Shown here one piece after another: positions 1-6,611 of a stretch of 59,861 nt of DNA (its first letter is position 1; every line of letters begins with the position of its first letter). The notes below the pieces were generated by a model. That model was not told the origin of the DNA. It made no database searches and worked only from the letters and a program-made list of their open reading frames with translations. The stretch comes from Desulfuromonadaceae bacterium. GTDB taxonomy: Bacteria > Desulfobacterota > Desulfuromonadia > Desulfuromonadales > Syntrophotaleaceae. Location of the stretch: assembly GCA_007134025.1 (NCBI GenBank), contig SLLR01000034.1, positions 1-59,861 on the forward strand, given 5' to 3'. A program made the translations under genes and the position numbers.

Positions 1-48
1 CCGCTGGAGGAACCGCTGGAGGAACCGCTGGAGGAACCGCTGGAGGAA
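1..48 (+). repeat. 12-bp tandem repeat, four copies
   Basis: The unit CCGCTGGAGGAA occurs four times in a row from base 1, and a fifth partial copy (CCGCT) follows. It lies in frame in the gene below and encodes Pro-Leu-Glu-Glu four times. The array may extend beyond the left edge. The copies are identical, which suggests recent slippage and possible length variation between strains. Confidence 0.95.
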
Positions 49-792
49 CCGCTTTTCGGCGGGCCGCCTGTGGAGGCGGAACCGTCTGTGGCCGATTCGG
101 CGCAGCAGCAAGGATCGGAAATAACCTTGTTGCTGGCCCCGGAAGAGCCGTCGGATAAGGAAAATGAAAAGCAGGGCATTGAGCAGGATGCCATCTGTTT
201 TGACGACGATTTTGGTGCTCTGCCGACACCGGGCCCGCCGTCGGAAGGGCGGCGGCGCTCTTCCCGACTGCGGACAGGGCTGTTGGTGGGATTATTGCTC
301 CTGGCGACCGGTCTTTACATCTACCCTCGGCGCGAGCAACTGTCGGCTTACTGGCAGGAACGGCTGATAGGCTGGCAGTTGATTCCGGAGCCGCCTGCAG
401 AAGGCCGGGAGCTCCGGCCTTCAGGGCTTTCCGGCTTCTATGTAGAGAATCGGTACGCCGGAAGATTGTTTGTAGTGCAGGGGCGGGTTGTGAACGAGTC
501 AACCGAGGCCCGGGCAATCCTTGTTGTCCAGGGTACGCTCTATGGTGGAGACGGTACTGTTCTGGCTCGGCAAAAGGCTTTTTGTGGGAACCCCATGAGC
601 CGGGAGCAGCTGAGTGACTGGTCCCTGATGCGTATCAACGAAAGAATGCAGAACCAGTTTGGTGAAATGCTGGCCAACCTGAGTCTGGCGCCGCGGCGGA
701 GCATTCCTTTTACCCTGGTGTTTTCTGAACCGGCTGCCGAGGTGGCGGAATTTGAGGTGATTGTTCTGTCCAGTGAACCGGTCATTCAATGA
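1..792 (+). CDS. DUF3426-type membrane protein, 5' end missing
   Basis: The reading frame is open to the left edge, so the N-terminus is missing. In proteins of this kind that part usually carries an MJ0042-type zinc ribbon. The visible part has an acidic, proline-rich region with PLEE repeats, a basic stretch (RRRSSRLR), one transmembrane segment at about visible residues 92-108, and a roughly 130-residue C-terminal domain. That domain resembles DUF3426, with 'GRVVNES', 'ILVVQGTLY' and 'CGNPMS', and is probably periplasmic or extracytoplasmic. The role of the family is not established. The frame stops at 792. A candidate non-coding RNA and a terminator follow on the same strand. The DUF3426 assignment rests on overall resemblance only. 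Confidence 0.75.
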   Translation, partial: PLEEPLEEPLEEPLEEPLFGGPPVEAEPSVADSAQQQGSEITLLLAPEEPSDKENEKQGIEQDAICFDDDFGALPTPGPPSEGRRRSSRLRTGLLVGLLLLATGLYIYPRREQLSAYWQERLIGWQLIPEPPAEGRELRPSGLSGFYVENRYAGRLFVVQGRVVNESTEARAILVVQGTLYGGDGTVLARQKAFCGNPMSREQLSDWSLMRINERMQNQFGEMLANLSLAPRRSIPFTLVFSEPAAEVAEFEVIVLSSEPVIQ

Positions 793-850
793 GGATGGCG
801 GCTCAAGACGTTTCCGCTGCGGCACAGGGGTCGAGGTGCAGCGTTTTTTG

Positions 851-1016
851 GACAGGATTGGTGCGCCTCACGACTCGGCACGGGCAGTTTTTTTAACTTC
901 TAAGCTTACGCCTGGGGAGAGCCGGCGCTGTCAGGCCACTCGACGAACCAGGAAGCCACGTTGCTTGCGGCGTGGTAGTTCACCGACTGTTAGGCACATG
1001 AGAGGCAGGCCCGCCA
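851..1016 (+). ncRNA. Candidate structured small RNA, possibly 6S-like
   Basis: The stretch between the DUF3426-type gene and a strong terminator has no plausible ORF but folds well. A nested hairpin spans 940-986. Its arms are TCG (940-942) with CGA (984-986), GAAC (945-948) with GTTC (978-981) and CCACG (956-960) with CGTGG (971-975), separated by matched small internal loops. Short pairings such as GCCTC (865-869) with GAGGC (1002-1006) could close a longer rod. Total length, internal bulges and the terminator would suit a 6S-type RNA, but I could not verify the 6S consensus. No clear promoter was seen. The 5' end is a guess. Confidence 0.35.
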
Positions 1017-1017
1017 T

Positions 1018-1047
1018 AAAAAAACCGCCCGAAAGGCGGTTTTTTTA
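1018..1047. terminator. Intrinsic terminator, bidirectional
   Basis: The stem CCGCC (1025-1029) pairs with GGCGG (1035-1039) around a CGAAA loop, extended by flanking A and T runs, with a T-run on the plus strand from 1040. It ends the plus-strand transcript, and the A-run on the other side lets it also serve tatA coming from the opposite direction. Confidence 0.85.
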
Positions 1048-1076
1048 TTTTCGCAAAAACGCGGCAGATTTTCTAT

Positions 1077-1268
1077 TCAGGGATCGGTGTTTTTGTCTTC
1101 CGAGTCCTTCGGGGTCACGTCAATGGCGTCTTTGCCGTGAAGGCTTTTTCGAAAATTGGTGATGGCCTTACCCATGGCCGCGCCGATTTCCGGAAGTTTG
1201 CGGCCACCGAATATCAGCACCAGGACACACAGGATCAAGATCATTTCGAATGTGCCGGGAAATCCCAT
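1077..1268 (-). CDS. tatA: Sec-independent translocase subunit TatA
   Basis: This is a 63-residue TatA/E protein of the twin-arginine export machinery, which moves folded proteins across the inner membrane. It has one N-terminal transmembrane helix (about residues 4-20), the Phe-Gly hinge in 'LIFGGRKLPEIG', an amphipathic helix (residues 20-40, 'AAMGKAITNFRKSLHG') and a short charged tail. The start is the ATG at 1268, preceded by AGGAAG; the longer ORF reading upstream would run through a terminator. No tatB or tatC is nearby. It lies downstream of the ferredoxin gene, with a terminator between them, so it may be read only at low level from that promoter. The length is typical of small TatA forms in this group. 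Confidence 0.9.
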   Translation of the reverse strand: MGFPGTFEMILILCVLVLIFGGRKLPEIGAAMGKAITNFRKSLHGKDAIDVTPKDSEDKNTDP

Positions 1269-1292
1269 ATCTTCCTCATTAATTTCCGATCC

Positions 1293-1335
1293 AAAAAAGA
1301 AGAGCGGAGTACCGTCGCCGACACCCCGCTCCGCT
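1293..1335 (-). terminator. Intrinsic terminator after the ferredoxin gene
   Basis: On the minus strand AGCGGAG pairs with CTCCGCT (plus positions 1303-1309 and 1329-1335), followed by a T-rich tract (the A-run at 1293-1298 on the plus strand). It sits between the ferredoxin gene and tatA. Confidence 0.7.
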
Positions 1336-1342
1336 TTGTTTG

Positions 1343-1513
1343 TTAGGGAGCCTTGATGGCGTCCACGGGGCAACAGTCGACACAAGCGCCGCAGTCGGTA
1401 CAGGCATCGGCGTCGATGACACGAATGTCGCCCTCTTCGGCGATCGCGCCGAGAGGACAGGAATCATCACAGGCGCCACAGTTAATGCAGTCTTCAGTAA
1501 TGGTATAGGCCAA
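1343..1513 (-). CDS. 2[4Fe-4S] ferredoxin, TTG start
   Basis: This is a 56-residue bacterial-type ferredoxin with two CxxCxxCxxxCP clusters ('CINCGACDDSCP' and 'CTDCGACVDCCP'), each binding one [4Fe-4S]. It is a soluble low-potential electron carrier, probably used by pyruvate or 2-oxoacid oxidoreductases or hydrogenases. The start is taken as the TTG at 1513, giving 'MAYTITEDC', the N-terminus usual for this family. An ideal AAGGAGGTGA site stands five bases upstream. A longer frame with a GTG inside the Shine-Dalgarno sequence is less likely. It has its own strong promoter at 1569-1597 and a terminator behind it, so it is probably monocistronic and well expressed. Confidence 0.92.
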   Translation of the reverse strand: MAYTITEDCINCGACDDSCPLGAIAEEGDIRVIDADACTDCGACVDCCPVDAIKAP

Positions 1514-1568
1514 GGGATTCACCTCCTTTTCGTTAAGATAGGATCCATGGCTCGAAGCCACCCCCTTG

Positions 1569-1597
1569 CTTATACAGTAGGTCGGTTATTCTGTCCA
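1569..1597 (-). promoter_or_regulatory. Sigma-70-type promoter of the ferredoxin gene
   Basis: Read on the minus strand: TGGACA (-35, 1592-1597), a 17-base spacer, then TATAAG (-10, 1569-1574). Both hexamers match the consensus at 5 of 6 positions. The start site would be about 1562, giving a leader of roughly 50 bases. Confidence 0.7.
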
Positions 1598-1692
1598 CTG
1601 ATAAAGCTGAAAAAAAGGTTTGAGATCTTTCGCAAATAGCCTAAAAGAGCTTGTAATTCAGTTTCTACTGCTTTAGTATTCGAGGGTTTGTA

Positions 1693-1721
1693 TTGATCAG
1701 CAAGGCGCTTTTTTATAGAAA
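1693..1721 (+). promoter_or_regulatory. Possible promoter of ackA
   Basis: TTGATC (1693-1698) and TAGAAA (1716-1721) are separated by 17 bases, about 70 bases upstream of the ackA start. Each hexamer matches the consensus only 4 of 6 times. The region is AT-rich compared with its surroundings. Confidence 0.35.
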
Positions 1722-1791
1722 AGTGTTTTATTGTCTAAAGGTTATGCCGTTTGGCACAGGTTTGCTAACAAAAAAGCGAGGGAGAGGATCC

Positions 1792-3057
1792 ATGGATATT
1801 CTTGCGTTAAATTGTGGCAGTTCGTCCGTTAAGTACCAGCTCTACAACTGGGACAAAAAAGAGGTCATCGCCAAGGGAGTGGTGGAAAGGGTCGGCATTG
1901 GCGAGTCGTTTATCGCTCACGAAGTACCGAATCGCCAGGGCTACAAGAACGCCCACGACTGCCCCGACCATACTGTCGCTATCGGCCTGATCATCAAGAC
2001 CCTTCTCGACCCGGAAGTCGGTGTGGTCAAGACCATGAATGAAATTTCCGCTGTCGGTCACCGGGTGGTCCACGGCGGTGAAAAATTCGCCAGCTCGGTT
2101 TTGATCGACGATGCGGTCCTGGATGCCATCAAGGAAGTGCAGCATCTGGCACCCCTGCACAACCCGCCCAACATCATGGGCATCGAAGCAGCTCAGAAGG
2201 TTTTGCCCGAAGTTCCCCATGTGGCGATTTTCGATACCGCTTTTCATCAGACCATGCCCGAGGCGGCCTATATTTATCCACTGCCTTACGAGTGGTACGA
2301 AAAGCACAGCGTGCGCCGCTACGGTTTTCATGGCACCTCGCACCTGTACGTTTCCAAGCGGGCCGCTGTACTTCTTGACAAGGACCCCAAGGACTGCAAC
2401 GTCATTACCCTGCACATCGGCAACGGCGCCTCCCACGCGGCGATTCGCGGCGGTGTCTGCGTCGATACCAGCATGGGAATGACGCCTCTGGAAGGGGCGG
2501 TGATGGGAACCCGCTGTGGCGATATCGATCCTGCCATTCCTACCTTTATGATGGAGGTTGAAGGTCACACCGCCAAGGAGATGGACAGTATTCTGAACAA
2601 GAAATCCGGTTTGCTCGGTATCACCGGTCAGTACACCGACCGTCGCGATATCGGGAACGGGATCGAGGCCGGCGACAAGCGCTGCAAGTTGGCCCATGAC
2701 ATCGAATGCTATCGCATCAAAAAATATATCGGTTCCTACATGGCGGTGCTGGGCAAGGTCGACGCCATTGTCTTCACCGCCGGTGTCGGCGAAATGGGTT
2801 CCGAAATTCGCCAGCAGGCTCTCGAAGGACTTGAGGCCCTGGGTATCAAGATTGACAAGGAAAAGAACCTCAAGACCCGTACCAAAAAGGCTGAAGTGGA
2901 AATCTCTACCCCCGACTCGCCGGTCAAGGTGTTTGTTATCCCCACCGACGAAGAGTTGGTCTTTACCGAAGACGTGGTCGGCATTCTGGAAAACACCTAC
3001 TGCGATCACATGGACTTCGCCTACAGCTTCAAGTCGAAGGACTACGAACGCAAATAG
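1792..3057 (+). CDS. ackA: Acetate kinase
   Basis: A 421-residue AckA, cytoplasmic, interconverting acetate plus ATP with acetyl phosphate plus ADP. Family motifs are present in order: 'LNCGSSSVKYQLY' at the N-terminus (phosphate binding), 'VGHRVVHGG', 'FDTAFHQTMP' (catalytic Asp), 'RRYGFHGTSH' (catalytic His/Arg region), 'HIGNGAS' (adenosine loop) and 'FTAGVGE' near the end. The ATG at 1792 follows GGGAGAGG; an upstream in-frame extension to 1693 lacks family features. It converges with pta, the partner enzyme, instead of forming the more usual ackA-pta operon. Together they can activate acetate or make ATP from acetyl-CoA. Confidence 0.97.
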   Translation: MDILALNCGSSSVKYQLYNWDKKEVIAKGVVERVGIGESFIAHEVPNRQGYKNAHDCPDHTVAIGLIIKTLLDPEVGVVKTMNEISAVGHRVVHGGEKFASSVLIDDAVLDAIKEVQHLAPLHNPPNIMGIEAAQKVLPEVPHVAIFDTAFHQTMPEAAYIYPLPYEWYEKHSVRRYGFHGTSHLYVSKRAAVLLDKDPKDCNVITLHIGNGASHAAIRGGVCVDTSMGMTPLEGAVMGTRCGDIDPAIPTFMMEVEGHTAKEMDSILNKKSGLLGITGQYTDRRDIGNGIEAGDKRCKLAHDIECYRIKKYIGSYMAVLGKVDAIVFTAGVGEMGSEIRQQALEGLEALGIKIDKEKNLKTRTKKAEVEISTPDSPVKVFVIPTDEELVFTEDVVGILENTYCDHMDFAYSFKSKDYERK

Positions 3058-3084
3058 TCCCTTTTGGCGGGTAATCGCGGCAAT

Positions 3085-3118
3085 AAAAAAGGCCGGTGGA
3101 GCGTTCCACCGGCCTTTT
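3085..3118. terminator. Bidirectional terminator between ackA and pta
   Basis: A 12-bp perfect stem, AAGGCCGGTGGA (3089-3100) with TCCACCGGCCTT (3105-3116), has a GCGT loop, with A-rich sequence before and TTTT after it. It serves both convergent genes. Confidence 0.9.
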
Positions 3119-3146
3119 GCGTTGCCTGTCCCAGGGGATCCGTCGA

Positions 3147-4148
3147 TCAGCCCTGGGCTTGAACGGCGGTGATCGCAGTGACGCTGATGATGTCCTCTAC
3201 CGAGCAGCCCCGGGAGAGGTCGTTGACCGGTTTGCCCAGACCCTGAATGATGGGACCCACCGCTTCCGCTCCCGCCAGACGCTGCACCAGCTTGTAACCG
3301 ATGTTGCCGGCATCCAGGTCGGGGAAGACCAGGGTGTTGGCTTTGCCGGCAACTTTGGAGTCGGGGGCTTTGCTGGCACCGACTTTGGGAACCAGGGCGG
3401 CATCGGCCTGCAGTTCACCGTCGATCTGCAGTTCGGGGGCCATTTCCCTGGCGAAGGCCAGAGCTTCAAGAACCTTGTCGGCATCCTCGTGCTTGGCGCT
3501 CCCCTTGGTGGAAAAAGAAAGCATGGCCACCCGCGCCTCAACGCCGAGAAAGCTCTTGCAGCTGCGGGCCGTTGCCACCGCGATTTCTGCCAGCGCGCGG
3601 GCGTCGGGGTTGGGATTGACGGCGCAGTCGGCAAACAGCATGGAGCCGTTTTCGCCGTATTCCGGCGTGTTGGTCACCATGATAAAGCAGGACGAGACGG
3701 TTTTCATGCCCGGCGCCGGGCCGATGACCTGAAACGCGGCTCGCAGAACGTTGCCGGTGGTGTTGTAGGCTCCGGCCACGCAGCCACCCGCATCGCCCTT
3801 GCGAACCATCATGGCACCGAAAAACAGATTGTCGTCGGCGGTCAGCAACTTCAGCGCGTCTTCCCGGGAAAGACCTTTTTTCTTGCGGATCTCCACCAGT
3901 TCGTCCACATAGCTGTCGAGCTGGGGGGCGTTCTTTGGGTCTAGCAGGGTGACGCCGTCGAGAGAGACGTCGAGTTCCGCAGCCCTGGCTTGCAGAGCCT
4001 GGGGGTCGCCCAGCAGCACAACCCGGGCGAGGTTCTCCTTGGCGATGGGGCCGGCGGCCTGAATCATACGGTCGTCGTAGCCTTCCGGCAGTACGACGAC
4101 TTGCGGATTCTGGCGAGCTTTTTCCTTGATCTGATCTACCAAATGCAT
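3147..4148 (-). CDS. pta: Phosphate acetyltransferase
   Basis: A 333-residue Pta of the short, single-domain PTA_PTB type, which lacks the long N-terminal regulatory domains of the E. coli enzyme. It transfers acetyl between CoA and phosphate and so links AckA to central metabolism. The N-terminus '[16 protein letters not shown]' and the C-terminal '[29 protein letters not shown]' region (read in parts) are characteristic. The ATG follows an AAGGAGGAAG site. A well-formed promoter lies 50-80 bases upstream. It converges on ackA. Confidence 0.96.
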   Translation of the reverse strand: MHLVDQIKEKARQNPQVVVLPEGYDDRMIQAAGPIAKENLARVVLLGDPQALQARAAELDVSLDGVTLLDPKNAPQLDSYVDELVEIRKKKGLSREDALKLLTADDNLFFGAMMVRKGDAGGCVAGAYNTTGNVLRAAFQVIGPAPGMKTVSSCFIMVTNTPEYGENGSMLFADCAVNPNPDARALAEIAVATARSCKSFLGVEARVAMLSFSTKGSAKHEDADKVLEALAFAREMAPELQIDGELQADAALVPKVGASKAPDSKVAGKANTLVFPDLDAGNIGYKLVQRLAGAEAVGPIIQGLGKPVNDLSRGCSVEDIISVTAITAVQAQG

Positions 4149-4198
4149 TGCTTCCTCCTTGGTGGCAGCAGGGAATGAGTATTGTGCAGGCGGTACTT

Positions 4199-4227
4199 TT
4201 TATACGTCAAGGGGTACCGGGGGTCAA
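4199..4227 (-). promoter_or_regulatory. Sigma-70-type promoter of pta
   Basis: Minus strand TTGACC (4222-4227), a 17-base spacer, and TATAAA (4199-4204). Each hexamer matches the consensus 5 of 6 times. The leader to the pta start would be about 45 bases. Confidence 0.7.
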
Positions 4228-4502
4228 CCTATTTTGACTTCTCTAATCAGGCTGCTTAATAACAATCCAGTGGCGTTTGACAACGGGTCAGCAAGAGAGT
4301 CGGGTTTTGAATTCTGCCTGTCAAAGCCTTGAAGAAGCTGTTGCCGCAACCTGCTCATGTGGTCGGTGGAAAATTGTTGCGTTTTTCGGAACGGAATGGC
4401 CCCCGGGGCAAAAAAACACAGGCAATGATTGCTGGAACCTCCGGCGCAAAGCCAGTATAATGCGGTGGTGATAAAGGCTGACTACTGGAGTTTTCCCCCC
4501 CG
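4228..4502 (+). promoter_or_regulatory. Intergenic stretch with a possible tonB promoter
   Basis: No credible gene is seen here; a 64-codon frame at 4277-4471 has no ribosome site and atypical composition. A perfect TATAAT lies at 4456-4461, about 40 bases upstream of the TonB start, but its -35 region is poor. A TTGACA at 4276-4281 has no good -10 partner. Confidence 0.35.
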
Positions 4503-5318
4503 ATGAAGAGTCAATGCCGGCACGATGCCGTTCTCGCAGGGTTTATCCTCTGCTCGCTGCTGTTTCATTTACTGCTGCTGTCCTTTTTGTCTGGTCGAAG
4601 CGTGACTGACGGCCCGCGGCAGGAGCCGATTGTGGTCGAAGTCCGCTCTTCGCAGACTCGGGACCGGGAACTCGATCTGCCGGTTCTTCCCGAGCCGCCG
4701 GCCCCGCGGGAGACGCCGGCAGAACGACTAGGTCCCAGTGACCAGTTGGTTCCGAAGGAGGTGGCGCCGCCGGGGGAGGCCCCCGAAGACCGTCAGCCGG
4801 TGGCTCCGGCACCGCCTCCTGTTCCAGCACCGCCGGCCGCAACGCCGGTTCCCGAACCGTCGCCTGCCCCCGAAGCCATTGACCTCGGACTGCCGCAGGA
4901 TACCCTGGCCCGCCTGCAGGACGAGACAAGACGCCGGCAGCGGGACGACGTTGCCCCCGGTGACCAGGTCTGGCTCGATACGGAAAGGGATTTTCTGATT
5001 TCCTTTTTCGACCGTTTTCGGCGCAACATCTACAATGTCTGGAACTATCCGCCCCAGGCGATCACGGCCCGCGAGCAGGGAGTCGCTATGCTGAAAATCG
5101 TGATCAATCGCGACGGCAGCGTCGACGGGGTAGAGATTCTGAGAAGTTCCGGCTTCCCGACACTGGATCGGGAAGCGGTGGCAGCGGTCTATCGGGGAGC
5201 TTCTTACGGCGCGCTGCCAGCGGCCTATACCGAAGAAAATCTGGTGATCACGGCGTATTTTCAATACCGCTTGTCTCTCAGCGGCTTGCGCGGCGGGGAC
5301 ATCTTTGAGGCTCGGTAG
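4503..5318 (+). CDS. TonB family energy transducer
   Basis: A 271-residue protein with the TonB plan: a short cytoplasmic N-terminus, one membrane anchor (residues 10-29), a long proline-rich spacer (residues 60-125, many Pro-Ala-Pro and Pro-Glu pairs) that spans the periplasm, and a C-terminal TonB domain (about residues 175-260). That domain carries 'GVAMLKIVINRDGSVDGVEI' and 'SSGFPTLDREAV'. It would couple the proton gradient to an outer-membrane receptor. No ExbB, ExbD or receptor gene is adjacent, so the partner is unknown. The ATG at 4503 has only a weak purine stretch upstream. The 'YPPQAITAREQG' segment replaces the usual 'YP..A...G.EG' motif. Confidence 0.85.
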   Translation: MKSQCRHDAVLAGFILCSLLFHLLLLSFLSGRSVTDGPRQEPIVVEVRSSQTRDRELDLPVLPEPPAPRETPAERLGPSDQLVPKEVAPPGEAPEDRQPVAPAPPPVPAPPAATPVPEPSPAPEAIDLGLPQDTLARLQDETRRRQRDDVAPGDQVWLDTERDFLISFFDRFRRNIYNVWNYPPQAITAREQGVAMLKIVINRDGSVDGVEILRSSGFPTLDREAVAAVYRGASYGALPAAYTEENLVITAYFQYRLSLSGLRGGDIFEAR

Positions 5319-5354
5319 GCCTTTTTCCAACCGGCCCGATAGGGCGCTGTCAGT

Positions 5355-5738
5355 TCAAAAACCTTCGATAAAGTCCTGGTAGTCTTCGTGACTCATGAGA
5401 TCTTCCAACTCCGCAGGGACGGTTATCTTCAGACGCAGCAGCCAGCCGTCTTCGTAGGGAGACTGACAGAGCCAGTCGGGCGAGTCCTGCAAAGCATCAT
5501 TGACCTCTAGGACTTCTCCGGACAAGGGTGCGTAGATCTCGAGCAACATCCTCAGTGACCGGGCTGTCGCCATGGTGTCGCCCAGTTCCAGCATGTCACC
5601 CTCCTCGGGAAGTTCGATTACGGTGATTTCTTCCAGGTCCTCCTGGAGATATTCCGTCACACCGACCGTGGCCGAGTCTCCCTCCACCTGCAGCCAGAGG
5701 TGGTCTTCCGTGTAAAGCAGGTCTTCCGCTACTTCCAT
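5355..5738 (-). CDS. GcvH-like protein without the lipoyl lysine
   Basis: A 127-residue protein aligning along its full length with glycine cleavage H protein: 'LYTEDHLWL', 'VGVTEYLQEDLEEI', 'IYAPLSGEVLEVNDAL', 'SPYEDGWLLRLK'. H protein normally carries lipoate on the lysine of an ESVKA-type motif just before the 'YAP.SGE' segment. Here that motif reads RSLRM, with Arg at residue 63 (codon AGG, plus-strand 5550-5552). AAG would need only one base change. It probably cannot shuttle aminomethyl groups. It could be a non-lipoylated paralogue, a scaffold or a decaying gene. No gcvT or gcvP is in the window. The ATG at 5738 follows GGAGG; an in-frame TTG at 5750 is an alternative. Confidence 0.85.
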   Translation of the reverse strand: MEVAEDLLYTEDHLWLQVEGDSATVGVTEYLQEDLEEITVIELPEEGDMLELGDTMATARSLRMLLEIYAPLSGEVLEVNDALQDSPDWLCQSPYEDGWLLRLKITVPAELEDLMSHEDYQDFIEGF

Positions 5739-5857
5739 TCCTTCCTCCAAGCCTCGTCATCAATTCAAAAAAAATTGCACCCGTTCAGAACGGCCGAAAT
5801 GCCAGAATTGCCACCGATTGTCGGGCCGGGTCCGAGAGAGCGCCGCAAACAAAAAAA

Positions 5858-5886
5858 ACTATACGAAAAGGTTCAAAGCCTGTAAA
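5858..5886 (-). promoter_or_regulatory. Sigma-70-type promoter of the gcvH-like gene
   Basis: Minus strand TTTACA (5881-5886), a 17-base spacer, and TATAGT (5858-5863), each 5 of 6 to consensus. The leader would be about 110 bases. The rest of the 370-base gap between this gene and fmdB holds nothing else recognisable apart from the hairpin at 6072-6103. Confidence 0.65.
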
Positions 5887-6071
5887 GCCGTAAAACCGTC
5901 TTCCGTCGATGCCCCGGAAAATTTTGAAAATGGTGTTGAAGGGGACTTTATGGGCCGCGGCGGTCCATAGAATCACTGATGCGGATTGAAAATGAGCAGG
6001 GCAGGATGGAAGCTGTTTGTCGAGGATCTGCGGAGACTGAGATTGGTGAGAAACAGGTTGGGGAAAGGGGC

Positions 6072-6103
6072 GACAGAACCCCCGGTGAGCCGAGGGTTCT
6101 GTC
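6072..6103 (-). terminator. Hairpin behind fmdB
   Basis: A perfect 10-bp stem, GACAGAACCC (6072-6081) with GGGTTCTGTC (6094-6103), lies just after the fmdB stop. On the minus strand it is followed by GCCCCTTTCCCC and not by a T-run, so termination is likely but not textbook. Confidence 0.5.
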
Positions 6104-6109
6104 GAAAGG

Positions 6110-6364
6110 TTAGGGGTTGGCGGCTTTCGGGCAACCGCTGCAGGCCGAACTCTTTGTCGCGGAAGGGCAGGCAGGCTTTTCTGCCGCCTTGGAATAGCCC
6201 TGCTGGTACCATCCGTTACCCTTGAGTGCAAAAGCAGTCTGCGAAATCATTTTTTTGACCGGGCCGTCACAGGCCTCGCAGCGGGTGAGAGGGCTGTCGG
6301 AAAACTTTTGTCTGGCTTCAAACACCAGACCACAGGCCTCACATTGGTATTCGTACATCGGCAT
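6110..6364 (-). CDS. FmdB family zinc-ribbon protein
   Basis: An 84-residue small protein starting 'MPMYEYQCEACG', the hallmark of the FmdB/CxxC_CxxC_SSSS family. Two CxxC pairs (CEAC at residues 8-11 and CEAC at 29-32) form a zinc ribbon, followed by 'GPVKKMIS'. The C-terminal tail ends with another Cys-rich stretch ('SACSGCPKA') of unknown role. Members are called putative regulators because of FmdB, but a general function is not established. The ATG follows AGGAGG. It is transcribed alone from its own promoter, divergent from the diguanylate cyclase gene. Confidence 0.9.
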   Translation of the reverse strand: MPMYEYQCEACGLVFEARQKFSDSPLTRCEACDGPVKKMISQTAFALKGNGWYQQGYSKAAEKPACPSATKSSACSGCPKAANP

Positions 6365-6394
6365 GGGATTACCTCCTGATTTATTATCGGCGAC

Positions 6395-6423
6395 AATCTA
6401 GTGACTTAGACCCTGTTTGTCAA
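6395..6423 (-). promoter_or_regulatory. Sigma-70-type promoter of fmdB
   Basis: Minus strand TTGACA (6418-6423, perfect), a 17-base spacer, and TAGATT (6395-6400, 4 of 6). It lies 30 bases upstream of the fmdB start. Confidence 0.65.
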
Positions 6424-6470
6424 GGGCGTAAAACCGGTTTCCGAATGCAGTCCGGTCAAACGCTTTTTTA

Positions 6471-6501
6471 TTGTCAAGTCAGGGGCTGTTTATGCTATAA
6501 G
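6471..6501 (+). promoter_or_regulatory. Extended -10 promoter of the diguanylate cyclase gene
   Basis: TTGTCA (6471-6476), a long 19-base spacer, and TATAAG (6496-6501) preceded by TGC, which makes an extended -10 element. The leader to the ATG at 6612 is about 105 bases. Confidence 0.5.
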
Positions 6502-6611
6502 TCCAGGTTAATGGTTAAAGTTGTCGGATTTTTCCTTCCTCATGATCCGCGCCGCCGCCGGATCGCCCGCCTGCCGACACCCCCGAATCCCAATGGCTTC
6601 CAGAGAGTGCC

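Noticed and set aside
1752-1766. Sigma-54-like promoter (TGGCAC...TTGC) upstream of ackA
   Set aside because: The gap between the GG and GC elements is one base too short for sigma-54.
1807-3009. 400-codon open frame opposite ackA
   Set aside because: It is a shadow of ackA; the composition is His/Gly/Val-rich and no motif or ribosome site is present.
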